NCBI GenBank assembly: GCA_030844895.1 | Contig: CM061224.1 | Span: forward strand, 4,985,591-5,049,590 | From: Ambrosia x helenae | Taxonomy: Eukaryota; Streptophyta; Magnoliopsida; Asterales; Asteraceae | Reading direction: 5' to 3' | DNA: 64,000 nt | In this document: piece by piece, positions 1 through 9,015 of the stretch | Layout: each line of letters starts with the position of its first letter | Numbering within the stretch: the stretch's first letter is position 1 | Notes under the pieces: generated by a model | What the model was told of the DNA's origin: nothing | What the model saw: the letters and a program-made list of their open reading frames with translations, nothing else | Database searches by the model: none | Made by a program: the position numbers and the translations under genes

Positions 1-491
1 TTTTTGAATTATTAATTTTTAAACATTAATATCTTTTATATACTAGATTTTTTAAATAAAAAAAATTACACCAAATTAACGAGCGTTTTATTATCTTTTC
101 AACGAGTACCATAGTGCTATATAAAAAATGAAAAAAAAAACGACTATTTTTTGTGTGGTTTCGTTCATACAGGAAAAAAAAACACAAAGTGTTCAGGTTA
201 TTCATTAATCATGTTTTTTCTTTTAAACCGGGTTCTTATCTACGATGTTGAAATTCAGCCCAATCGCCATGCTATCATTGGAATTTTACCCTTCTAAAGA
301 TTGATAGGTATACTTCGTCAAGAGAAGCTAGGAGAAAGAATTGCGCAACACTGCAACACATGGTGTCACCTTATAGCAAGGTTATTTTTTTATTTATTTA
401 ATTACAAGAGTAATAATTATTACTATTAGTATTAGTATTATTAGAATGGTTATATTTTTCAACCCCGGGACACTCCCGGGATAAAAGCTAG
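1..491 (+). mobile_element. Helitron 3' portion (non-autonomous)
   Basis: The segment ends in a Helitron terminus: a perfect 7-bp stem hairpin at 464-480 (CCCGGGA, loop CAC, TCCCGGG), a 7-nt spacer, then CTAG at 488-491 followed by T. The preceding 470 bases match 27030-27470, which belong to a second copy with the same terminal hairpin. The 5' end lies outside the window. No Rep/helicase coding sequence is visible, so it is non-autonomous. Confidence 0.75.
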
Positions 492-547
492 TTAATGAAT
501 AAAGAAAAAAATATTAAGTGGGGAATTTTGCATGCCATAATTTTGCA

Positions 548-1360
548 TAGGGCTACAAACGAACCAAACGCTCACGAACAAGGCCTTGTTCGTGTTTGTG
601 TTCATTTGTTAAGGAAATCAAGTGATCATGAACATTTACCGGACGAGATTTTATGTTCGTGTTCACTTGTTAAGAAAACACTTGCGTTCATGTTCATTTG
701 TTAATTTTTGTTCATGAACGCACACGAACATAAACAAACATTAATGAACACAAATAAGTGTTCATGAACACAAATGAACACAAACAAGTGTTCATGAACA
801 GAAACAAACACAAACGGACATATATTAACTTTTGAATAAGATCGAATCCACACACATTAAGACATTAGCTAGATCCATCCGAAATATAACCTAATTTTTC
901 AAACATACTTAGTACTTAACATAATATTAGTAAACATATTAAAGTAGTGTCTCAAAAAACTAAGTTCGCATTGGAGGTGGATGGAGAAGGGCGTCGAAGG
1001 TGCAAGGCATCAACACTGGAGCGTGAATATATAATGAACTTGGATACTAAAATTAATGTCATATAGTCATATATTTACCTAACATATCTTATTTATTTAT
1101 TTATTCCGATAAAATAAATAAAAATATATAAGAATATAAAAATTAAAACCCTAATAAACAATCAACATTAATGAACACGTTACCGAACGTTCACGAACAT
1201 AAACGAATGAACGCGACATCTGTTCATGTTCGTTCATTTAACTAAACGAACAAAAAAAAAATTCGTGTTCGTTCGTTTATTAAACGAACAAACACAAACG
1301 AACTTCCCGCCGAACAGTTCACGAACTATTCGTTGAAAGTTCAATTCGTTTGCCGCACTA
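548..1360. mobile_element. hAT-type non-autonomous element rich in GTTCG/CGAAC, copy 1
   Basis: The ends are TAGGGCTACAAACGAA and its imperfect inverse (TTCGTTTGCCGCACTA). The element is flanked by a perfect 8-bp duplication ATTTTGCA (540-547 and 1361-1368), as expected for hAT transposons. The interior is built from short CGAAC, GAACA and GTTCA words in both orientations and could fold extensively. No transposase frame is present. The short open frame at 495-704 is repeat sequence, not a gene. Confidence 0.75.
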
Positions 1361-1368
1361 ATTTTGCA

Positions 1369-2039
1369 GGTATACCATAAAAGTGTATTTACTAATTTAT
1401 TAACCATGTTACTTGTGTAATCTGTAAAGTAATCTATTACTGTATTTTATTATCATTCACCGTATGCGTAAATAAAGTATGTATTTTGTCGTTCTTTAAA
1501 GTTGCTTGGATGTATAATTAAAACCCTACGAATGATGTATGTCAAATATATAAATAAACCATACCAAGTCAGAGTTTTTTTTTTTATATATATAAACGTT
1601 TTTTATGTTGTTTTAGTAGGAACCGTAAGATAAACTTTTGTTGGGTCGAGTCGCTTAAAAATCAAGCCTTTGTCATGTAATGTTTTTTTGTCCCGGCTAG
1701 CTAGTCGTTTTCAAGTCGGGTTCGTATTGTTTTGTATAACTTTGCCGTTCAAGGAAAAAGCATTAACCCTCGGAGAAATAATATTACCGAAGATGTAAAA
1801 AAAGCATACGGCTTTTTTGTGGCCATGCAACAGAGCAAAGTTTTTTTTTTTCTTTTTTTTTAATTTCTCTCGGTTTGTTTAGACTTTTATGTGTTCTCTA
1901 GCATCTTGTTAGAATTACTTTTAATTCTAATAAGATTTCTTATGATTAGTTTTTAATATCTCATAAAACTAATTATGATTATACTTATATTTTTTTAAAT
2001 GATATGTTCATCTTTAAATAAATAGACAAATAATTATTT
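1369..2039. other. AT-rich sequence without a recognised gene
   Basis: Long A and T runs, no credible reading frame and no clear repeat termini. It separates the hAT element from the truncated non-LTR retrotransposon. Confidence 0.6.
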
Positions 2040-4437
2040 GGGGATTCCACCTTGAAGGCCCTGATTGATAAACACCCCGTCACCGATCCCCCAGCATTGC
2101 CTAATGTCTTACCCTCTGAGGGTGCCCTTCAGGTCGACGCGGATTGTGTGTTACGAAATATTAAATCCTTTCCGAAAGGGACGTCATGCGGGAGGGATGG
2201 CCTTAGAGCTCAACATATCTTGGATGCACTTTGTGGGCAGGGGTCCTCGCCACCTTCTGATCTGCTCTTGGCTATCACCGACGTGGTTAACATCTGGTTG
2301 GGGGGGCTTTGCCCTAAGGGCCTTGCTGAGTTTATTGCATCTGCCCCCTGACTCCGTTACTTAAGCCCGATAATGGGATTAGGCCTATCGCGGTTGGGGG
2401 CATTTGGCGAAGGTTAGTCTCTAAAGTAGCTATGCGTAAAGTCGGGAAGGAGATGGCGACATACTTGGGTGATCATCAATTTGGGGTTGGAGTTCCCAAT
2501 GGGGCTGAGGCCATCCTTCACAGTGCGAACAGATTTCTGAATGCATTTCACGATAAAGGATCCATGGTCATGCTCACGGTCGACTTTTCGAATGCCTTTA
2601 ACTTAGTTGACAGGACGATTCTTTTGCGGGAGGTGAGCGTTCGCTGCCCATCTATTTACCCTTGGGTTCAATTTCTTTATGCCCAACCTGCTAGGCTTTA
2701 TGTGGGTGATACTTGTATGGGGGCATCCACCGGGGTCCAGCAGGGGGACCCATTAGGGCCGCTTCTTTTCGCGCTTGTCCTGCACCCATTGGTTCGTCGG
2801 CTGGAGGAGTGTTGTTCCCTTCCATTCCATGCTTGGTACCTGGATGATGGTACGATTATGGGAGAGGCCAAGGAAGTGGCTAAGGCTTTTGATATCATCC
2901 GAGCTGAGGGACCGAATTTGGGCCTTACGCTTAATATTAAGAAATCTGAAGTTTTTTGGCTATCGTGCGACGGAGCGAAAGAGAGGCATGGTTTATTTCC
3001 TAGCGAGATAGGGAGACCAGAGGGAGGTGTTAAGCTCCTAGGAGGGGCCGTCAGTCGGGATGAGGGGTATATTAGCTCTTTGGTCATTAAAAGGGCTAAG
3101 AAGGCAACAGAACTAATGCTCTCTCTGCAGAAGTTGAGGGACCCCCAAAGTGAACTTTTGTTGCTTCGTTCATGTATGGGCGTTGCCAAACTGCTGTTTG
3201 GCCTTCGGACATGTCCACCGGCCATGGCCAATGAGGCTGTATCCATTTTTGACAAAGGCCTTCGTGAAGCGGCGGAAGATATTGTGGTTTGTGGAGGGGC
3301 GTTCTTTGGGGATTTTCAATGGCGGTTAGCGTCTTTGCCGATTCGGTTGGGAGGGCTTGGTCTTTGTTCGGCAGAGGACGTGTCTGCCTATGCTTTTGTG
3401 GCCTCTCGGGTGCAGTCCTGGGACCTTCAAGACCACATCTTAAGGAATAGCGGGTTGGTGGGGATGGACTTAGATTATGAGCTTGCCTTGGACAACATTC
3501 GCAGCTCTCTCCCGGACTTCGATTTAGGCGGGTTTATGGATAAGGACACCGCCCCCAAAAAACCTCAAAATATTTTGGCGAGTGCTTTTACCGGTAAAAC
3601 CCTTCAAACCATGGGAGAAAAGTTTTCCATGTCCCCACGCCAGAAAGCTGTGCTTGAATGCCTTAAAAGAGCGCATGCCCAAGATTTTTTGACTGCCCTT
3701 CCCATCGATGGGCTTGGACAACACATGTCGGCTGTTGAATATCGGGCTATCCTTAAGTATAGACTCATGATTCCCATGTTCCCAGTTGATGAGCCGTGTC
3801 CAGTGTGCAAAAAGGCATGTTTAGACAAATTTGGGGAGCATGCCCTTCACTGTAAAGAGCTGCCAGGATTTAAATACAGGCATGACCTGGTCAGGGATGT
3901 CTTATGGGACGTCTTACGAAGAGCAGGGATTTCAGCTAGGAAAGAAGCCCCGGTTAATTTTTTGACGGATCCACTTGAGGGGCGGTCCACCCTAAGACCA
4001 GCGGATGTCCTTGTGTTCGGGTGGGCACAGGGAAAACACGCGTGCGTTGATCTCACAGGGGTGTCTCCTTTGGTGGGACTGCGGGATTCGGGGTTTGTGG
4101 CAGGGCAAGCAGTCTTAAAGGCTGAATCCAAGAAAGTTGACAAACATGAAGCTGCTTGTCTTGAAAACCAACACGTCTTTGTGCCCTTTGCTTTTGACAC
4201 ATTTGGGGGCCTTGCTCCCGATGCAATCCGGTTTTTAGATCGAGTGCAGAAGGTGGTGCAGAGTAACTCTCCTGCGGCCAAGGACACAAGCTTTATATTT
4301 AATAGAGTAGGCTTTGCTATTCAAAAAGGGGTTGCGGCGCAGCTTGTTGCCCGTCTACCCGTGCCTTACTTGTAATTCTTGTTGCTTTTAGTATGAAATG
4401 AAATCTATATTACATCTAAAAAAAAAAAAAAAAAAAA
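2040..4437 (+). mobile_element. 5'-truncated non-LTR retrotransposon with poly(A) tail
   Basis: Coding sequence starts abruptly near 2040 in the middle of a reverse transcriptase, and a short 3' UTR ends in 20 adenines at 4418-4437. Truncation at the 5' end with a 3' poly(A) is the hallmark of target-primed reverse transcription. A possible AT-rich target duplication AAATAATTA occurs at 2028-2036 and 4435-4443, but in such AT-rich DNA this is weak evidence. Base composition is clearly more GC-rich than the flanks. Confidence 0.8.
2052..4375 (+). pseudogene. Non-LTR reverse transcriptase with C-terminal CCHC and restriction-like endonuclease motif
   Basis: The protein would copy its own RNA at a nicked chromosomal target. 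The first piece (2052-2351) carries the N-terminal RT block GRDGL, then a one-base slip in a C run near 2347 changes the frame. The second piece is a 647-codon open frame (2432-4375). It has RT motif A with D51 in DFSNAFN, motif B GVQQGDPLGP (101-110) and the catalytic YLDD (136-139). Downstream are C456-x2-C459-x10-H470-x3-C474 and then R522-P-A-D525-x14-D540. That order (RT, CCHC, PD-like and D) resembles the restriction-like endonuclease of R2/CRE/NeSL-type elements. I see no APE endonuclease or RNase H, although the N-terminus is missing. The frameshift and truncation make it a dead copy. The endonuclease assignment rests on motif spacing only. Confidence 0.7.
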
Positions 4438-4775
4438 TAATTAAAAATTAATAATTTATAAAATAACAACTTAGTTTAATCCCTTCTCACTTTGGATGAT
4501 TTATTTATCATGGAAAATCAACTATTTCTCGGATTTTAATTTTTAGTTCTTAAGTGGGGCCTTTAAAAAAATTGTTAAGTGAAGCTAGATTTTAAATATT
4601 ATCATCTTAGTGCTAAAATTATAAGCATTATTGCTCCATTAATGTAGCGAAACAGAAACGCTATGATTTATTCTAAATTTATTGAGTAAATGCGGCCCAA
4701 TGTATTATTATTCGAAAACGATTTCCCACTTAAATTATTGGCGAGAGAGTACAACAAATAGTAATGTGAGGTGCA
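4438..4775. other. AT-rich intergenic sequence
   Basis: No reading frame or repeat boundary recognised. It contains only short A/T runs. Confidence 0.5.
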
Positions 4776-5030
4776 CAATGTTTTAAAAAGCGGTACATGC
4801 CGACCGGTTGAACCGGTAATACCGGATTTTGGATATGAGTTCAGTATGAAACATCCCGGTATAAAAGGGATACGATATCAAGTTTTTACAACCAGTACTG
4901 TTCGGTATTTACCGGTATCAAAAAGCATGTAAAAATCGATATTTACCGGTATCAAAAAGCAGAAAAAGTGGGTACCAATTTGGTACCGGAAATTTTGTAC
5001 CGGTACCCAGTACCATTTACTCATCCTTGT
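4776..5030. mobile_element. ACCGGTA-rich hAT-like fragment
   Basis: It begins with CAATGTTTTAAAAA, the same terminus as the element at 12074-12826, followed by many copies of ACCGG, CCGGTA and GGTACC in both orientations. The right end is not clear, so it is probably partial. No coding capacity. Confidence 0.45.
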
Positions 5031-5108
5031 ATACAACTTTATTTTTGTACTTTTCGTTTTCGATTCCTACACCAAATATCAATACGGTAACAAACATATA
5101 CCAATCGA

Positions 5109-6016
5109 TAGGGCTGTAAGCGAACCAAACGAATACGAATAAGGCCTTTTTTAAAGAAATGAACATGTTCATATTCGTGTTAGTTTGTGTTTATTTGTTA
5201 AATTTAGTCGTTGAACAAAAGCGAACATAAACAAACACAAATGAATGTAAACGAACAAAAACAAGTATTCATTTCAAATAAAATCAATATTTTTCATCAC
5301 AATGTCGGCCCAAAATATACTAATCTAATTACCTAAGCATACATGACATAATCCTGATCACATATACGGCTGCAAACAAACTGAACTTTTAGCGAAGAGT
5401 TCATGAACCATTCGGCGGGAAGTTCGTCTGTGTTCGTTCGTTTAATAAATGAACGAACATGAACAAAGGTCGCATTCGTTCGTTTATGTTCATGAACGTT
5501 CAGTAACGTGTTCGTTTATGTTCGTGAATGTTTGGTAACATGTTTGTTTAAGTTCATTTATGTTCGATAGTTTAATAGGTTTTTAATTTTTATAATGTTT
5601 TTTACATTGTTTATTTTTATTTATTTTACCAAAATAAGTAAATAATTTATGTGATGTAAGTATATGGCTATACAAGATCAACAAATTTTACTTTTAGTAT
5701 AATCATTAAATAAATGATTAATAAAGAGTTAAAGTTTAAATAACCAATTAATGAAGACTTCAACTTTAAGATGCAAGCTTAGTTTGTTTTAGACACTACT
5801 TTATTATGAGTACAAACAAACATAAACGAACATGTTATTGAACGTTCACGAACATAAATGAACGAACACAACATCTGTTCATGTACATTTATTAAACTAA
5901 ACGAACATAAGTTTTGATTTGTGTTTGTTCATTTATCAAACGAACAAACACAAACAAACTTTTCATCAAACAGTTCACGAACTGTTCGCTTAATATTTTG
6001 TTTGTTTACAGATCTA
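5109..6016. mobile_element. hAT-type GTTCG-rich element, copy 2, with a long internal inverted repeat
   Basis: Flanked by a perfect 8-bp duplication CCAATCGA (5101-5108 and 6017-6024). Termini are TAGGGCTGTAA and TTACAGATCTA. Inside, 5366-5590 and 5816-6010 are inverted copies of one another (both contain the GTTCATGAACxxTTCG and CGTTCAxTAACxTGTTCG series), giving a fold-back structure. The left part (5109-5290) resembles the left part of copy 1. No transposase. Confidence 0.7.
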
Positions 6017-6243
6017 CCAATCGAATACCACCCCATCATCCGAATCCACAATTTATTCATTTTAAGCTGCACCTAAGAACGTGGAAAACATGGCAATATT
6101 GTCGTTTCTCATCAGGATTCACATTATTGAAAGAATCCAAAGAAAAATAAAATGACAAAACCTATACTAATATTCAATTTAATATTCATCAATTACTTTA
6201 TTTTTGCAAATCAAACCATGATCAAGGGTAATTTAGTCTAATC

Positions 6244-6540
6244 CATTCATAGTGGTGGAGTGGCTTTTGTTTCACCTATGTGATCAAAGGTTCAATTCTC
6301 ACTTCCATCATTTATGGTTTGGTATCCGGGTGAAGATCGAATACGGGCGGCGCCGGTTCGAATCTGACGGGCGGCGAGGTTTTACCGAGTTCTATAACAC
6401 TGTCGTGCCTTCGGGCGGGTGGGGCTCGGGTTTCCGCGCATCGGGAGAAGGCGGAGGCTGCTGGAAGTCGAGTAGTCGATTCTTGGTCACGGCGCCCCGC
6501 AAGAGTGGTTGCCACACAGTTGTTCGCCGATAAAAAAAAA
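6244..6540 (+). mobile_element. tRNA-derived SINE with two B-box-like motifs
   Basis: Pol III box A-like AGTGGTGGAGTGG (6251-6263) and box B GGTTCAATTCTC (6289-6300) are followed by a second box-B-like GGTTCGAATCTG (6355-6366). The tail is about nine A's ending at 6540. An 18-bp target duplication with one mismatch (GGGTAATTTAGTCTAATC at 6226-6243, repeated at 6541-6558) marks the borders. The body shares blocks with the minus-strand SINE at 58231-58539. Confidence 0.75.
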
Positions 6541-6558
6541 GGGTAATATAGTCTAATC

Positions 6559-7062
6559 ATGTTATTAAATTTCCGCCATTGGCTTTCCGCCGCGTATTAA
6601 ATCCATTAAAGGTTCGTGAAACTACCAGACATGAGACAACACATTATTATTGAAGGGGCCCACTTCATTAGATAAGGCTCGTTAACCGACGGTCAAGATC
6701 ACATGGTGACCCTTCATCTAGGCTGTCATGATGGTCCCATACCACGAGGGTATACTACAAAATTGGAATATACCTTCTATAGGATTCTAGTTACTTTTAA
6801 TTGAATGGTCTTTAATAAAATTAGGAAACTGTACAAGTTTTATTGCTTAGTGTACAAATCGTTTACGTAGTTTTGGTTTGGTAGTGATGAGTTTGTCCCT
6901 GGAGAATGTAAAAGCTGTTGTTGGTAAATTAATAGTTTGGAAAGTTTACAAAACCCCCTGAAATTTAAATACTTTTACATATACATTCCACTAACTTTTA
7001 AAACTTCTCGATAAAACACTTAAACAATATAATGTAACCAAACATTTTTATTTTATTATTAA
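6559..7062. other. Upstream segment shared with the second DUF506 gene
   Basis: The start of this stretch contains CCGCGTATTAAATCC and a GGCCCAC block that reappear, inverted and in the same relative order, at 58900-59170 upstream of the paralogue on the other strand. No coding frame is seen. Its distance to the start codon (about 2.4 kb) is similar in both copies. Best read as old non-coding sequence retained from the duplication. Confidence 0.45.
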
Positions 7063-7146
7063 CTAGTAAATTACGCGCCGCGCTAAGCGCGAAGAAGAAA
7101 CATAACTGGTAAATTACGCGTCGTGCTATGCGCGATGAAAAAACAT
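7063..7146 (-). mobile_element. Tandem Helitron-like 3' termini
   Basis: Read on the minus strand, a CGCGCTTAGCGCG hairpin lies close to a terminal CTAG (7063-7066) followed by T. The roughly 43-bp unit AACTAGTAAATTACGCG...AACAT occurs again at once (7104-7146) with AACTGGTAAATTACGCG and its own GCGC hairpin. The body would extend to higher coordinates, perhaps to about 7830, but no clear 5' TC end was found. Confidence 0.45.
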
Positions 7147-7961
7147 AACTGACGCCGATTCGTAATAACCTGCAAATTTTTCTAACGAACAACAGAGTTA
7201 GACCAGTTGTATAGCGAGGGTCTGCTAATCGGATAACACAATGTAGAGAGTCGTATTTTTCCGTCGGTGTGCTGGTGCGCATTGCAGCGAGCAAAACGCC
7301 TAAGCCGTCTGAAAACAGTTGATAAAAGAATAGATTCACCATCTGTTTGTTATGTAACCTAGGATCCTGATCATCTGCTGACGGCGACGGCTGGCTGACG
7401 GCGTCGCAGCCGTCGCCATCACAACGCACCACCGCTTGAAAAAGGGAATGACTATAACTATGCACAGGAAAACCCGCGCCGCCATCTGCATCCGTGGTAG
7501 GCTATGTCGCGGGCACTAAGCTACGTGTCTCCAAGAATGTGTTAGATGTAAAAGATGGAAAAAGAAGCGTTCAAAACCAAAGTCCTGTGATGAGAGTGAG
7601 AAGCTACAAATGTCATACAAGTGAGTGAAGAAGAAGACGACTGACGGTTTAAGTTTCTAATAATAAAACTAATGTAATGGTATTTTCGTAATTACTGCAA
7701 AGTTGAAGGGTTTTTATTATGGATTTATAATAATGAAATCAATGCAATGGCATTTTGGTAAATACCGGGAAATTGAATGGTTTTTATTATTGATTTACTG
7801 TAGCGAAGGCTTGTGAATTGTTATATATAATAATTTATTTATCGAATGAATATGAACATGTCTCGTTCGTTTATTTAGGTTGATAACTTTTTGTTTAAGT
7901 GCTTTTCTTACAAATTGTTTTATGTTCGTTTACATATCCATTCAAAATAAAGTTATTAGCT

Positions 7962-8227
7962 AGCGTTCGTTTTATGGATTGCAAAGAAATTGGATTTGGA
8001 ATTCGTGCGAGAACCATAATCAGATTTGGAATTTTGATGTGTTTGTTTCATAACATAGAATGAAATCTCGATGGAATTGAAATGTGGATTCCCTTCCATA
8101 TATTGTTGTTCAATTACAATTCCTTCTTTTGTTGTAACAGATAACATAAGAAGTCGAACACACATTCCAATTCCATCCGAATTCCAATTCCATCCGAATT
8201 CCATTCCATTCATATGAAACGAACGCT
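7962..8227. mobile_element. Small TIR MITE (AGCGTTCGTTT termini)
   Basis: AGCGTTCGTTTTATGGA at the left and its imperfect inverse ATGAAACGAACGCT at the right bound about 266 bp. Subterminal GGAATTTGGAATTCG and CCAATTCCATCCGAATTCC blocks also form inverted repeats. No coding capacity. The superfamily is uncertain because the target duplication is not clear. Confidence 0.5.
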
Positions 8228-8820
8228 ACCTTAGTGTTCAACCAATCTATCCATTTTAATTTTTTTTCAACAATCAACTCATCTCATCATTTAAGATTTC
8301 AGAGAAATCATGCCATCAACACGTTTAAGTCATTTAAGTTAGAGAACATCGGTAATCGCTAAATAGCTTTTCCTACAAAGGCATAAAGCATTGGATGTCT
8401 CACTCTCGAGTCTCAAGTTTCGACCTCTTCCTTAGATTTCAGTCTCAAATTTGTTATTGTAGGTTTGTGTTTGCTTATGTTAGTAATGTTCATTGATGTT
8501 TGATTAGTAATGTTCTAACACGTTAATTTTCTTAATAAAGGAAGTAAAACGATAAAATATGTTCGTATTTGGTTTTGTTGATTTATTTTTCGGTTAAAGT
8601 TGACGAGCCAGTATGATTCGTTCGATTCATTTACACACTAATTCCCTGGTCGTAATTTTATGGTTACTTTTGAAGTTTTTTTTTCAACAATTTCCTAAAA
8701 ACTAAAACCTTTCGAAACGAAAAAAACGCAAATCTTGAAGGTCTTCTAAGTAACTTGATAAATAAAGAACAAATTTCTGAATATTCGAATATATCTATAG
8801 AAATTACTGAGTCAATACTG
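8228..8820. other. Distal upstream region of DUF506 gene 1
   Basis: AT-rich sequence without a credible reading frame or recognised repeat. It lies between a MITE and the conserved promoter block. Confidence 0.5.
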
Positions 8821-8933
8821 ACGTGGATCCAAGCTGTTGGGCCCACCATCGTAGACCGTTAAGATGAGAAGCATCAAATAGCTTAATATCCACGTGGCAC
8901 TCAATCGGCCCTAGTTTCACCACCCTATATAAA
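8821..8933 (+). promoter_or_regulatory. Promoter of DUF506 gene 1 with conserved G-box/ABRE block and TATA box
   Basis: In order: ACGTGGATCC (8821-8830), CATCAAATAG (8872-8881), TAATATCCACGTGG (8884-8897, with G-box/ABRE core CCACGTGG at 8890-8897) and TATATAAA (8926-8933), about 83 bp before the ATG. The same order occurs upstream of the paralogue at 56763-56850 on the other strand, so these sites probably matter. ACGTG cores are known binding sites of plant bZIP and bHLH factors. Abscisic-acid or light response is inference. Confidence 0.7.
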
Positions 8934-9015
8934 CCCCCGCATTTCATTATTATTTCCATCACCAACATAAAACACTTTTTTTTTAAAAAAAAAAACGTAA
9001 AAGCGTAGGTCGATC

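Noticed and set aside
6998..7465. 155-codon minus-strand frame
   Set aside because: Overlaps Helitron-like terminal repeats, with no recognisable domain and no conserved counterpart upstream of the paralogue.
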